NCBI GenBank assembly: GCA_049652385.1
Contig: JBASDX010000009.1
Span: forward strand, 1 to 64,000
Length of the DNA: 64,000 nucleotides
Origin: DMER64 sp049652385
GTDB taxonomy: Bacteria; Bacteroidota; Bacteroidia; Bacteroidales; UBA932
Direction of reading: 5' to 3'
Shown here: in pieces, positions 48,361 to 58,525 of the stretch
Position numbering within the stretch: position 1 is the stretch's first letter
How the letters are laid out: every line of letters starts with the position of its first letter
Notes under the pieces: model-generated
The model's input: the letters and a program-made list of their open reading frames with translations, nothing else
What the model was told of the DNA's origin: nothing
Databases searched by the model: none
Translations under genes and position numbers: made by a program

Positions 48361-50718
48361 TTAATTAAAGAAACCGTCACTACGTCGTTGTTGTGTGTCC
48401 AGGTCTTCGTCGGAACCATCGCAATGCAAAGAGATGTTGAACCCCGGAGGGGCGGTGAATTCATCTTCATGGAAAATACCCAGCGATGGGTCGTTCATGA
48501 TTTTTTTCATAAAAATACCCCAAATGGGTAATGCCATATTGGAACCACCACCTAAGGCAAGCGATTCAAAGTGCACCTGCCTGTCTTCTGCTCCTACCCA
48601 TACTCCGGCCGTAAGGCTCGGGGTAATGCCCATGAACCATCCGTCTGCCTGATCGTTTGTAGTTCCTGTTTTTCCGGCAACAGCACCCTGGGGCAGATAA
48701 AGCGCCCGGATACGAATGGCCGTTCCCTCGTTGACAACCCCCTGCAACAAGTTGATCATCAAATAAGCCGTATGCTCACCAATGGCCTCTCTCTTGCGGG
48801 GAGTAAAAGCCCCCAGCAAATTGCCGCTATTGTCTTCAATGCGCGTCACAAGGAAAGGTTCTACGTACACTCCCTTATTGGAAAACGTATTGTATGAGGC
48901 CACCATTTCATACAGCCGCAGGTCCGCCGGGCCCAAACACAATGATACTACCGGATCCAGATGGCTTTTGATACCCAATTTGTGACTCATGGCTACCATG
49001 GCCTGCGGCCCAAACTGTTTCATCAAAAAAGCCGAGATGTTGTTGCTGCTTCTGGTAAGCCCCCACTTCAGCGTCACCTGACGGCCAATCCATTCTTCCT
49101 TATCAACACTTTCCGGCGTCCAGGTGGTGTCCCCTACAATAAACGTCTGAGGCACATTGACTACCTGGTCACATGGCGTCCAGCCTTCCTGCATGGCCAA
49201 GGCATACAAAAACGGCTTGATGGTGGAACCTACCTGCCTTCTGCCCTGCCTGGCATTATCGTATTTGAAATACCTGTAGTTGGGACCTCCTACGTACGCT
49301 TTTACGTGACCGGTATGTGGTTCCATAGCCATTAGGGCTCCTCTCAGAAAAGATTTGTAATGCAGAATGGAATCGAGCGGTGTAAGTACCGTATCGGTTG
49401 CGTACATCCCGTCTTTACCTGCCCAGGTAAAAACGCGCATAGGCGTTTTGGTACGGAATGCTTCCCTGATTTCCTCTTCTGTTGCATCAATGGCTTTCAT
49501 ATTACGGTATCGGTCGCTCCACCGGATGGCCTGACGCATGACCAGGTCCCGTATTTCTTGAGGAACATCATCGGAAAAAGGTCTGTTCTTTTTATACCGT
49601 AACTCGCGGTTGAACGTAGGTTGCAAGTATGTACCCAAATGTTCCTCCACAGCTTGATTGGCATACAATTGCATACGGGCATTGATGGTAGTATAAATTT
49701 TCAACCCGTCTCTGTCCAGGTCGTATACAGAGCCATCCGGTTTTCTGTTCTTGTGCAGCCAGCCGTACAAAGGGTCGTTTTCCCACAAGTCCAGATCGGC
49801 CAGGTAGTGTTCTTCGTATTGGTAATTTTTCCGTTCCGGAGGACCGGCCGCCATGACGCGACGCAACATATCCCGGAAATAAGGAGCCAGCCCGGCATTA
49901 TGATCCTGGGTGGCAAAGCTCAGGACGATGGGGAGCGTCATCAACGAATCTGCCGTATGCCCATCTAAAAATTTGTATTTTTTCATTTGCGACAAGACGT
50001 AATTCCTCCTGCGCAAGGAATGTTCGTAATTCAAAACGGGGTTGTAGCGCGTGGGTTTGTTGACCATGCCTACCAACGTAGCTGCTTCCTCCACCGTCAA
50101 TTGCGAGGGATGCTTGTCAAAGAACGTTGACGATGCCGTACGGATTCCATACGCATTACTTCCATAAAACACAGAATTCAAGTACATGGTCAGTAATTCT
50201 TCCTTCGTATAGTTCCGTTCCAGTTTTACGGCGGTAATCCACTCTTTCATCTTTATGACCACCATTTTAAAAGCATTGCCACCGGGAAATTTATATACTG
50301 TGGTATCTCTGGGATACAGTGTTTTGGCAACTTGCTGCGTAATGGTACTGCCTCCGCCTGCACTTGATTGCCGCAGTAAAATGGATTTTACAGCCACCCT
50401 GGCCAACGCACGAAAGTCTATGCCGGAATGGCGGTAAAAACGAATATCCTCTGTCGCAACGGTAGCTTGTTTGAGTGCCACAGGCAAATCTTCGTATTGT
50501 ACGTATGAGCGGTTTTCTATATGATATGTAGCTATGACTACCCCGTCTTCCGAAATCAGTTCTGTAGCCAGGTTGGTTTGTGGATTTTCAAGCACCCTGA
50601 AAGAGGGAATATCGGTAAATACACCTACCAGAAACAACATAAAAAATAGCCCGGCCAAAGAAGCCAGCACCACAATCCACAGCCACTTAATGATGTTTTT
50701 CTTTGTTTTTTCTTGCAT
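48361..50718 (-). CDS. class A penicillin-binding protein (PBP1A)
   Basis: Bifunctional peptidoglycan synthase of 785 aa. Membrane helix at about 11-33; glycosyltransferase domain with ATEDIRFYRHSGID (catalytic Glu) and GGSTITQQVAK; transpeptidase domain with S-x-x-K in GSTIKPFLYA, S-x-N in TRSSNNIS and KTGTTNDQ. Start is ATG 50718, six codons inside a longer frame, because it is followed directly by the Lys-rich cytoplasmic tail. A TAATTTTG box (50739-50746, minus strand) lies 20 nt upstream. Confidence 0.95.
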   Translation of the reverse strand: MQEKTKKNIIKWLWIVVLASLAGLFFMLFLVGVFTDIPSFRVLENPQTNLATELISEDGVVIATYHIENRSYVQYEDLPVALKQATVATEDIRFYRHSGIDFRALARVAVKSILLRQSSAGGGSTITQQVAKTLYPRDTTVYKFPGGNAFKMVVIKMKEWITAVKLERNYTKEELLTMYLNSVFYGSNAYGIRTASSTFFDKHPSQLTVEEAATLVGMVNKPTRYNPVLNYEHSLRRRNYVLSQMKKYKFLDGHTADSLMTLPIVLSFATQDHNAGLAPYFRDMLRRVMAAGPPERKNYQYEEHYLADLDLWENDPLYGWLHKNRKPDGSVYDLDRDGLKIYTTINARMQLYANQAVEEHLGTYLQPTFNRELRYKKNRPFSDDVPQEIRDLVMRQAIRWSDRYRNMKAIDATEEEIREAFRTKTPMRVFTWAGKDGMYATDTVLTPLDSILHYKSFLRGALMAMEPHTGHVKAYVGGPNYRYFKYDNARQGRRQVGSTIKPFLYALAMQEGWTPCDQVVNVPQTFIVGDTTWTPESVDKEEWIGRQVTLKWGLTRSSNNISAFLMKQFGPQAMVAMSHKLGIKSHLDPVVSLCLGPADLRLYEMVASYNTFSNKGVYVEPFLVTRIEDNSGNLLGAFTPRKREAIGEHTAYLMINLLQGVVNEGTAIRIRALYLPQGAVAGKTGTTNDQADGWFMGITPSLTAGVWVGAEDRQVHFESLALGGGSNMALPIWGIFMKKIMNDPSLGIFHEDEFTAPPGFNISLHCDGSDEDLDTQQRRSDGFFN

Positions 50719-50738
50719 AAGACAATTGTGTAACACGA

Positions 50739-50746
50739 CAAAATTA
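50739..50746 (-). promoter_or_regulatory. -7 box of the PBP1A-ddl-prmC operon
   Basis: TAATTTTG on the minus strand, 20 nt before ATG 50718, in the 92-bp divergent gap shared with topA. Confidence 0.4.
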
Positions 50747-50810
50747 CATATAAATATTTGGAATATACCTTATATTATGTCTTACTTTGCACCGACAGAA
50801 GAGAACGTGT

Positions 50811-53123
50811 ATGGAGAAAAACCTTGTTATTGTAGAGTCACCTGCAAAGGCAAAAACCATTGCCAGGGCATTGGGAGAAGGATTTGAGGTTACATCTAGT
50901 TTTGGTCATATCAGAGACTTATCAAAAAACAAACTAGGCATAGACCTTGAGCATGGATTCGTTCCGGAGTATGTAGTAGACCGGGGGAAAAAAGAACTGA
51001 TAAAGAATCTTTCCAAAGCGTCCGAGGCTGCCAATCTGGTATGGCTTGCTTCTGACGACGACCGTGAAGGAGAAGCTATTGCGTGGCATTTGAAGGAGAC
51101 CCTCAACCTCCCCGACCACAAAGTCAGACGTATCGCTTTTCATGAAATTACCAAAGAAGCCATAAAAAAAGCCGTGGAAAATCCCAGGGACATAGACATG
51201 GACCTGGTATTGGCCCAGCAGGCTCGTCGAATTTTAGACCGTCTGGTAGGTTATGAACTGTCACCCGTACTTTGGAAAAAGGTAAAACCGGGATTGTCAG
51301 CCGGCAGGGTCCAATCGGTAGCCGTACGACTGGTAGTGGACAGAGAACGGGAAATCCAGCAATTCATACCCTCTTCTTCTTTCAGGGTAGAAGGCGTATT
51401 CACTAATCCTTCCGGTCCTAAAAATCCGTTTAAAGCTGTGTTGGACAAGCGTTTTGCAACAGCGGAAGAAGCTTATGAATTTTTACAAACCCATATAGGT
51501 GCAACGTATAGCGTTACGCAGGTGGAAAAGAAAAAAGGACGAAAAAGCCCGGCTCCGCCCTTTACGACATCTACCTTACAACAGGAAGCTTCCCGCAAAT
51601 TGGGTTTTTCTGTCAGCCAAACCATGAGAGTGGCTCAAAGTCTCTACGAATCGGGACAGATTACCTACATGCGTACAGACTCTACGCAGCTTTCTTCCCT
51701 GGCGTTGGGAACAGCCAAAAAAATCATCACAGAAACATACGGCAGCCAATACAGCAAAACAAGACAATACGCCACCCGATCCAAAACAGCACAGGAGGCT
51801 CATGAAGCCATCCGTCCGACATTTCTGGAAACGGAAGAAATAAAAGGTTCGGCAGCAGAGAAAAAGTTGTACGACCTGATCAGAAAAAGAACGTTGGCCT
51901 CCCAAATGGCCGATGCCTTGATAGATAAAACGCAAATCACCATCAAGACAGACCGTTCCCCGCATCTGTATATAGCCACCGGAGAAATAGTTGTTTTTGA
52001 CGGTTTCCTGAAAGTGTACAAAGAATCTGTCGATGACGAACCGGAAAATGCTGACAACGGCAAGGGAGGTCTGCTGCCTCCGGTACAGGCCGGAGATCGG
52101 TTGCAAGCTGAACAAATACGTGCCGTTCAACGTTTTGCACAACCTCCGTTCCGTTATACAGAAGCCGGACTTGTCAAAAAAATGGAAGAGTTGGGTATAG
52201 GGCGTCCTTCTACCTACGCTCCTACCTTATCTACCATACTACAAAGGGATTATGTGGTAAAAGCTGACCGCCCGTCCAAAGAGCGGAATTATGTGGAAAT
52301 CATCTTACAAGACGACCGCATAGAACAGAAAGAGGGTAAAGAAAAATACGGAGAAGAAAGAGGGAAGCTCTTCCCGCAAGACACGGGCATCCTGGTAAAC
52401 GATTATCTGATGGAACATTTTCCGTCTATTGTAGACTATCACTTCACAGCCGTCGTAGAAGAAGATTTTGACCGCATAGCTTCCGGAAAGCTGGTATGGA
52501 ACAACATGCTTGAAAACTTTTACAATCCTTTCCGCAAGACCTTGGATTCGGCTTTGGAAATTACCCGTTCAGCAGCAGAAGAGAGGTTTTTGGGAGCGGA
52601 CCCGAAAACAGGGAAGCCGGTATCGGTACGTTTTGGCAAGTACGGAGCCATGGCTCAGCTGGGAGACCGGGAAGATCCAGACAAACGTTTTGCCAGTCTG
52701 CGAAAAGGGCAACTCATAGAATCCATTACACTGGAAGAAGCTTTGGAGCTGTTCCGTCTGCCCAGGGAACTGGGAACGTATAAAGACGCGCCTGTATGGG
52801 TCGCGACAGGACGGTATGGGCCTTACATTAAATGGCAGAACAAAAACGTATCTTTGGAGAAGACAGACGATCCTTACAAAGTATCTTTGGAAAGAGGCGT
52901 GGCATTGATAGAAAAAGCAGCTGAATTGCAAGAAAAGAAACACATCCGGGAGTTTCCGCAAGAAGGCATATCTGTACTCCGGGGCCGCTACGGACCCTAT
53001 ATCAGTTACAACAAAAAGAATTACAGAATTCCCAAAGGTACCAACCCGGAAGATATGACCCTGGAAGATTGTATGGTTATCATTCAAACAAAAGATAATG
53101 AATCAAAAAAGGGAAAAGAATGA
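50811..53123 (+). CDS. topA: DNA topoisomerase I
   Basis: Type IA topoisomerase of 770 aa relaxing negative supercoils. N-terminal Toprim domain (LVIVESPAKAKTI at 4-16, ASDDDREGEAIAWH near 84), catalytic Tyr in GQITYMRTDST near 285, and C-terminal repeats (GADPKTGKPVSVRFGKYGAMAQLG and relatives) in place of classical zinc ribbons. Start ATG 50811 is the first that fits the conserved MEKNLVIVES opening. It overlaps the ureohydrolase-like gene by 26 nt. Confidence 0.97.
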   Translation: MEKNLVIVESPAKAKTIARALGEGFEVTSSFGHIRDLSKNKLGIDLEHGFVPEYVVDRGKKELIKNLSKASEAANLVWLASDDDREGEAIAWHLKETLNLPDHKVRRIAFHEITKEAIKKAVENPRDIDMDLVLAQQARRILDRLVGYELSPVLWKKVKPGLSAGRVQSVAVRLVVDREREIQQFIPSSSFRVEGVFTNPSGPKNPFKAVLDKRFATAEEAYEFLQTHIGATYSVTQVEKKKGRKSPAPPFTTSTLQQEASRKLGFSVSQTMRVAQSLYESGQITYMRTDSTQLSSLALGTAKKIITETYGSQYSKTRQYATRSKTAQEAHEAIRPTFLETEEIKGSAAEKKLYDLIRKRTLASQMADALIDKTQITIKTDRSPHLYIATGEIVVFDGFLKVYKESVDDEPENADNGKGGLLPPVQAGDRLQAEQIRAVQRFAQPPFRYTEAGLVKKMEELGIGRPSTYAPTLSTILQRDYVVKADRPSKERNYVEIILQDDRIEQKEGKEKYGEERGKLFPQDTGILVNDYLMEHFPSIVDYHFTAVVEEDFDRIASGKLVWNNMLENFYNPFRKTLDSALEITRSAAEERFLGADPKTGKPVSVRFGKYGAMAQLGDREDPDKRFASLRKGQLIESITLEEALELFRLPRELGTYKDAPVWVATGRYGPYIKWQNKNVSLEKTDDPYKVSLERGVALIEKAAELQEKKHIREFPQEGISVLRGRYGPYISYNKKNYRIPKGTNPEDMTLEDCMVIIQTKDNESKKGKE

Positions 53124-54108
53124 TTTTTCATTTCCTTTGGAATACCTGCATGCCGAGGCATTTTCTGAAACTATGCCTTCCTGTACGGCACTCATAGTCT
53201 TTACGGGTACATCCGACGGAATTGTAAAAGCTTTAAAAAAATTGTACCGCCAAAGCCAGGGCCGGGTATTTTATACAGAAGACCCGCTGACTACACGCCT
53301 GCCCGCAATTATTACATCTGCAGAAAAAAGTGGAATACCGCTCATCGTCCTGCACGGAGAAGACACTCCTTCCATGCATGCCTTTTTGCACAACAAAGCA
53401 CGTATCAGTCTTATTTCCAGAGGAACGGAAGATAAGCATCCCATAGAAGATCTTTCCGGGAAAAACACTCCGGAATATATGGCCTGGATTGGTTTTCAAA
53501 GATATCTGACGCATCCTGACGTATTGCATTTGCTTAGCGAGCGTTACGTAGAAGTACTACGTTTGGGGACTTTCAGGGAAAATCCCCTGGATGCGGAACC
53601 TTTACTGCGGGAAGCCACACACCATTTTTTGGATTTGCGAGCCGTTCGTAATGCCGATTTGCCGGACGGGATCTCTCCGTCTCCAAACGGTCTGTATGCA
53701 GAAGAGCTCTGTACGTTAGCCCGGTATATGGGATTATCCCAATCATTTCACCAAGCGGTTCTGTATGGATATCCCTCCGGTTGTCATGAAGATTCCCAGG
53801 CCGCACAACTGCTGGCACAAGTCCTTTGGCATATTACGGAAGGACTTGCCGTGGCCGTGCCGGAACATCCGCAAAGTCATCCGGCTGCCTTTCTTAAAAA
53901 AGCCGTTCAAATGGGAGAAGACGGTCGGGAAATTGTTTTTTTGCAATCGGGAAAAAGCGGTCGGTGGTGGATAGAGGTTCCAAATAGTAAGCACCCCGCC
54001 CAACCCACCTACATCGCTTGCTCTATCAACGATTACGCTCTTGCGTGCAAGGGTGAAATACCCATGAAATGGCTGTTTTACTACCAAAAGTCTAATAATT
54101 TTTCATAA
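53098..54108 (+). CDS. ureohydrolase-like protein lacking metal ligands
   Basis: Protein of 336 aa that resembles the arginase/formimidoylglutamase fold in its second half: FLDLRAVRNADLPDGISPSPNGLYAEE mirrors the ureohydrolase segment with SxDxDxxxxxxxPG. However, the metal-binding GGDHS, DAHxD and the second D of SxDxD are not there, so it is probably not an active manganese hydrolase. Such degenerate arginase-like proteins next to topA occur in Bacteroidota (from memory). Its role is unknown; it overlaps topA by 26 nt and is likely cotranscribed. Confidence 0.75.
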   Translation: MNQKREKNDFSFPLEYLHAEAFSETMPSCTALIVFTGTSDGIVKALKKLYRQSQGRVFYTEDPLTTRLPAIITSAEKSGIPLIVLHGEDTPSMHAFLHNKARISLISRGTEDKHPIEDLSGKNTPEYMAWIGFQRYLTHPDVLHLLSERYVEVLRLGTFRENPLDAEPLLREATHHFLDLRAVRNADLPDGISPSPNGLYAEELCTLARYMGLSQSFHQAVLYGYPSGCHEDSQAAQLLAQVLWHITEGLAVAVPEHPQSHPAAFLKKAVQMGEDGREIVFLQSGKSGRWWIEVPNSKHPAQPTYIACSINDYALACKGEIPMKWLFYYQKSNNFS

Positions 54109-54134
54109 CTTTACGCACTTAATGAAAAATTATT

Positions 54135-54599
54135 ATGTCCAAATACGCAATTGACGCTACTGACCAGAAAATTTTAGGTTTCCTGGTTCAGAATGCCCGT
54201 ATGCCTTTCCTTGAAATTGCACGTGAATGTGGAGTCTCGGGAGCAGCCATCCATCAAAGAGTTAAAAAAATGGAAGCCATGGGGGTCATCACCGGCTCCC
54301 GGCTGCTGGTCAAACCGCAGACGTTAGGTTTAAACGTATGTGCTTTCGTAGGTATCCAACTGGCACAGGCCAACCAATACCCAACCGTTATCGAAGCCCT
54401 TAAAAGCATTTCTGAAGTGGTTGAATGCCATTTTGTTACAGGTAAATATGCCTTATGGCTCAAATTGTATTGCCGGGATCATGACCATTTGATGGAAGTA
54501 TTGATTGATATTATCCGTAACATTCCTTCTGTCATACAAACAGAAACTTTAATCTCTCTGGATCAGGCTATTGAACGCCAGGTTTGGGTTAAACAATGA
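54135..54599 (+). CDS. Lrp/AsnC-family transcription regulator
   Basis: Regulator of 154 aa: N-terminal winged HTH (about 5-60: DATDQKILGFLVQNARMPFLEIAREC and GAAIHQRVKKME) and a C-terminal RAM ligand-binding domain (CHFVTGKYALWLKLYCRDHDHLMEVL). It is an AsnC/Lrp-type amino-acid-responsive factor. A TAACTTTA box lies 21 nt upstream of the ATG. Its stop overlaps the purH start (ATGA), an unusual coupling of a regulator to purine synthesis and the cell-shape operon. Confidence 0.93.
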   Translation: MSKYAIDATDQKILGFLVQNARMPFLEIARECGVSGAAIHQRVKKMEAMGVITGSRLLVKPQTLGLNVCAFVGIQLAQANQYPTVIEALKSISEVVECHFVTGKYALWLKLYCRDHDHLMEVLIDIIRNIPSVIQTETLISLDQAIERQVWVKQ

Positions 54600-56137
54600 C
54601 AGAGAAGATCAAAAACATACCTATTCGCAACGCCCTCCTGTCTGTATACCATAAAGAGGGTCTGGAACCGATTGTAGAACAATTGGTAAAAGCCGGCGTG
54701 CAGTTGTACGCAACCGGAGGAACGCTAGCTTACCTGAAAGACCTGGGTGCAAAACCCGTTTCCGTTGAAGAGTACACGGGTTATCCTCCAATTTTAGGGG
54801 GAAGGGTAAAAACGCTGCATCCCAAAATTTTTGGAGGTATCCTGGCCAGAAAAGACCATCCGGAAGACCTGGCAGACTTGCAGCGTTTGCAAGCGCATTT
54901 TTTTGATTTGATTATTGTGGATCTGTATCCTTTTTCCCAAACAGCAGCGTCGGGGGCTTCGCAGGAAGATATTATTGAAAAAATTGATATTGGAGGCATA
55001 TCGCTCATCAGGGCTGCCGCCAAAAATTACGAAAACACTCTGGTTGTTCCGGACAGACATCTCTACGGAATTCTTCTGGATCTGTTGAAAACAGGACATT
55101 GCACTTCCACGTTGCAGGAACGTAAAATATTTGCTGCGCATGCTTTCAGAGTCAGCTGCCGTTACGATTCGGAAATATTCCATTATTTCAACCAAGGCAT
55201 GGACCTTCCTGTCTTTAGTTATTGCCTGGACAACCAGCCCATAGTTTTAAGATACGGAGAAAATCCGCACCAGAAAGCCCGTTTTTTTGGCAAAAAAGAG
55301 ACCCTTCCCCGTCAATTGCACGGCAAGGCCATCTCCTACAACAACTTGCTGGATACACAGGCGGCTATACAATTGATAGCAGAATTTGAAGAAACGGCAG
55401 TTGCTCTTTTAAAACACAATAACGCCTGCGGATGCGCCATGCACCCCAACATTGTCACTGCCTGGAAAAAAGCTTTGCAAGCAGATCCAATCAGCGCCTT
55501 TGGAGGAATTGCCGTCACAAACCGTCCTGTTACACAAGAACTTGCACAAGAAATGGATACGGTATTCCTGGAGATCATCCTGGCTCCCTCCTTTGAACCG
55601 GAAGCTTTAACCCTGTTGAAAAACAAGAAGAACAGGATACTGCTGGAATACCATCCGCAAACACCTCGGCCCGTTACAGAATTCCGCTCCTTGCTGGGAG
55701 GCGTCATCGTTCAGGATACAGATACCTGTTGCGCAGAAGAAGAAGCAGGCAGCGTTGTTACCCATAAGGCTCCCACAAAACAGCAGATGCAAGATTTGTT
55801 GTTTGCCAACAGAATAGTAAAACACACGCGTTCCAACGCCATTGTTCTGGCCGCAAAAGGCATGTTGCTGGCTGCGGGCATGGGGCAGACTTCACGTATA
55901 GATGCATTGAAACAAGCCGTTATAAAAGCAAAAGAAAACAACCTTTCCCTTAAAGGAGCCGTTATGGCTTCGGATGCTTTTTTCCCTTTCCCCGACGCTG
56001 TGGAATTGGCTCATGAAGAAGGTATAGCGGCAGTTATCCAGCCGGGGGGTTCCGTAAAAGACCCATTGAGTATTGATTATTGTAATAACCACAACATGGC
56101 TATGATTCATACAGGCATACGCCATTTTAAACATTAG
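54596..56137 (+). CDS. purH: PurH, AICAR transformylase/IMP cyclohydrolase
   Basis: Bifunctional enzyme of 513 aa for the last two steps of IMP synthesis. N-domain (MGS-like): LYATGGTLAYL, GRVKTLHPKIFGGIL, LIIVDLYPF and IDIGGISLIRAAAKN; C-domain with RYGENPHQKA, LKHNNACG and GQTSRIDALKQA; the end shows VMASDAFFPFPD and AVIQPGGSVKD. Complete length. It overlaps the lrp-type gene by 4 nt and is followed by mreB after 10 nt, the usual Bacteroidales order. Confidence 0.97.
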   Translation: MTEKIKNIPIRNALLSVYHKEGLEPIVEQLVKAGVQLYATGGTLAYLKDLGAKPVSVEEYTGYPPILGGRVKTLHPKIFGGILARKDHPEDLADLQRLQAHFFDLIIVDLYPFSQTAASGASQEDIIEKIDIGGISLIRAAAKNYENTLVVPDRHLYGILLDLLKTGHCTSTLQERKIFAAHAFRVSCRYDSEIFHYFNQGMDLPVFSYCLDNQPIVLRYGENPHQKARFFGKKETLPRQLHGKAISYNNLLDTQAAIQLIAEFEETAVALLKHNNACGCAMHPNIVTAWKKALQADPISAFGGIAVTNRPVTQELAQEMDTVFLEIILAPSFEPEALTLLKNKKNRILLEYHPQTPRPVTEFRSLLGGVIVQDTDTCCAEEEAGSVVTHKAPTKQQMQDLLFANRIVKHTRSNAIVLAAKGMLLAAGMGQTSRIDALKQAVIKAKENNLSLKGAVMASDAFFPFPDAVELAHEEGIAAVIQPGGSVKDPLSIDYCNNHNMAMIHTGIRHFKH

Positions 56138-56147
56138 ATATAACCTT

Positions 56148-57167
56148 ATGGCTTTTTCTTTTTTAACACAAAAATTGGCCATTGACCTGGGTACCGCCAA
56201 TACCATTATCATCCACAACGATAAAGTTGTCGTTGATGAACCTTCTATTGTCGCCATTGACCAAAATACGGGAAAACCTCTGGCCATTGGTAAAACTGCA
56301 CGGTTGATGCAGGGAAAGACCCACGAAAACATCAAGACCATACGCCCTCTGAAAGACGGTGTCATTGCAGATTTCAATGCGGCGGAGCAGATGGTCAGGG
56401 GCATGATTAAAATGATCAATCCTCAAAACAAATTTTTCATGCCCAGTCTGCGGATGGTCGTGTGCATTCCTTCCGGTAGTACAGAGGTGGAAATCCGTGC
56501 CGTACGTGACTCTTCAGAACATGCGGGAGGTCGTGATGTCTATATGATATACGAACCTATGGCGGCTGCACTGGGGATTGGTATTGACGTGACGGCTCCT
56601 GAAGGAAACATGGTGGTCGACATAGGTGGCGGTACAACAGAAATCGCAGTCATTGCTCTCGGCGGTATAGTCTGCAACCAAAGCATCCGGGTAGCGGGTG
56701 ACGTATTTACGCAAGAAATCCAGCAATACATGCGCCACCAGCACAATATAAAAATTGGAGAGCGTACCGCAGAAGATATCAAAATCAGTGTTGGAGCAGC
56801 CCTTTCCGATTTGGAAGAACAACCGGAACCCATGCTCGTTCGCGGCCCTAATTTGATGACGGCCCTGCCCGTAGAAGTAGCTGTGACGAGTCAGGAAATA
56901 GCCCATTGCCTGGACAAATCTCTGGCAAAAATTGAATCGGCTGTATTGGCTGTGCTGGAACAAACACCACCGGAACTGTATTCAGATATCGTACAACGCG
57001 GTATCTTCCTCACGGGAGGAGGCGCTTTGCTGCGCGGTGTGGACAAACGTTTGCAAGATAAAATAAACATCCCGTTTCACATCTCTGAAGGTCCGTTACA
57101 TTCTGTAGCCCGAGGAACGGGCATTGCTTTGAAAAATATTGGGAATTTCCCGTTTTTATTAAGATAA
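56148..57167 (+). CDS. mreB: MreB rod-shape actin homologue
   Basis: Actin-like protein of 339 aa that organises cell-wall elongation. Nucleotide motifs: LAIDLGTANTIIIH (phosphate 1, about 9-22), VVDIGGGTTEIAVI (phosphate 2) and LTGGGALLRGVDK (adenosine). First of a tightly packed mreB-mreC-mreD-mrdA-rodA run. Confidence 0.98.
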   Translation: MAFSFLTQKLAIDLGTANTIIIHNDKVVVDEPSIVAIDQNTGKPLAIGKTARLMQGKTHENIKTIRPLKDGVIADFNAAEQMVRGMIKMINPQNKFFMPSLRMVVCIPSGSTEVEIRAVRDSSEHAGGRDVYMIYEPMAAALGIGIDVTAPEGNMVVDIGGGTTEIAVIALGGIVCNQSIRVAGDVFTQEIQQYMRHQHNIKIGERTAEDIKISVGAALSDLEEQPEPMLVRGPNLMTALPVEVAVTSQEIAHCLDKSLAKIESAVLAVLEQTPPELYSDIVQRGIFLTGGGALLRGVDKRLQDKINIPFHISEGPLHSVARGTGIALKNIGNFPFLLR

Positions 57168-57182
57168 ATTAAAAGGTTGTGC

Positions 57183-58016
57183 ATGGCCGGCCTACCCCAT
57201 TTGCTCAAAAAGATACTGGCACTGCTCCTGTTTCTGGTGTTGCAGGCAGCAGCCATTGTTCTTATGGTCAACAACAGTTACTTTCAGCAAAACGCAGTTT
57301 TACAAATAGTACGTAAATGGCAAGCGGCGGCATGGGAAAAACGTTCTTCCTGGATTGCGTTCACCAACCTGAGAAGTCTGAACGATGCCCTTACTCTGGA
57401 AAACATGGCGCTCAAAGAAGAACTCGCCAGACTTTCTGCTTTGAAGCACGTCCTGTTGGCAGATGGTGAAAGAAAACCGGCTGTATCTGATACTTTTTCT
57501 TTTATCCCCGCCCGGGTTATTAAAAACTCCGTCAACCACAGGCACAACCATCTTGTCATTGATAAAGGATTGGCAGACGGAGTCCGCCCCGACATGGGTG
57601 TCATCGGGCCGGGAGGTATTGCAGGCGTCGTAACGTATGCCGCAGAACATTATGCACTCGTTATTTCTCTCTTGAACACTCAGCAGCGTTTTACCGCCGA
57701 GCATAAAAACACGGGAACGTTCGGCACCCTCCAATGGAACGGAGTGCATTACAAAAGGGTTCAATTGTCTGAAATTCCTCAACACACGGTTGTGGCAAAA
57801 GGCGATACCATTATAAGCAGTCCCTTTTCCCTTATTTTCCCGGACGGTATTCCTTTGGGCACCGTCTTGTCGCAAAGTCTTAAGAAAGGGACGTCTTTAG
57901 AACTTGAAATTGAGCTGTTTCAGGATTTTAAAACCCTTCGTTACGTACAGGTGGTAAGCAGATCCGGAGCGGATGAGTTAAATGAAATAACACAAAAAGA
58001 GGAGGAATCCTTATGA
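57183..58016 (+). CDS. mreC: MreC rod-shape protein
   Basis: Periplasmic scaffold of 277 aa with one N-terminal membrane helix (about 11-31), a coiled-coil stretch (about 55-85) and the beta-rich MreC core (NHRHNHLVIDKGLADGVRPDMGVIGPGGIAG). Start ATG 57183, preceded by AAAAGG; a TTG two codons upstream is less likely. It overlaps mreD by 4 nt. Confidence 0.94.
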   Translation: MAGLPHLLKKILALLLFLVLQAAAIVLMVNNSYFQQNAVLQIVRKWQAAAWEKRSSWIAFTNLRSLNDALTLENMALKEELARLSALKHVLLADGERKPAVSDTFSFIPARVIKNSVNHRHNHLVIDKGLADGVRPDMGVIGPGGIAGVVTYAAEHYALVISLLNTQQRFTAEHKNTGTFGTLQWNGVHYKRVQLSEIPQHTVVAKGDTIISSPFSLIFPDGIPLGTVLSQSLKKGTSLELEIELFQDFKTLRYVQVVSRSGADELNEITQKEEESL

Positions 58017-58525
58017 ACACCGGCATGAAAATGTTCCTTCGGTTTCTTCTGATTCTGGTTGTACAGCTACTGCTTTTTGAACACCTGGACCTGGGATCAT
58101 ACCTGTATCCCATGCCGTATCTTTTATTCTTGCTGCTTTTCCCTTGTACGTATGGTACCGGTGCCCTTATGTTATGGGCTTTTACGTTTGGTTTTCTGCT
58201 TGACTTGTTGAGCACCGGTATTATGGGATTACATACTTCTGCATTCGTGGCATTAGCGGCTTTCAGAAACGGTTTGATTAAGGCCATTACCGTCAAAGGC
58301 GATCTGGACCTCCTTTCCGTTCCCGGTTTTAATCAGTTTGGTACGGTACGCTTTATATTTTTTGTATTTATATGTACAGGTATACACCACACGGTATATT
58401 TTTTCCTGGAAGCCTTTAGCTTTCTGCTGTTTTGGCATACCACGGCCCGCCTTGCGGGCAGTCTGCTGCTCAATACGTTTCTGATTTTGCTTTTCAAAAG
58501 AACGTTCTATGAACAAAAGAGGTAA
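58013..58525 (+). CDS. mreD: MreD rod-shape membrane protein
   Basis: Small membrane protein of 170 aa with about five hydrophobic helices, at the standard mreD position. Conserved FGFLLDLLSTGIMGLHTSAF near 63-82 matches the family pattern. Overlaps mreC (ATGA) and mrdA (17 nt). Confidence 0.9.
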   Translation: MNTGMKMFLRFLLILVVQLLLFEHLDLGSYLYPMPYLLFLLLFPCTYGTGALMLWAFTFGFLLDLLSTGIMGLHTSAFVALAAFRNGLIKAITVKGDLDLLSVPGFNQFGTVRFIFFVFICTGIHHTVYFFLEAFSFLLFWHTTARLAGSLLLNTFLILLFKRTFYEQKR

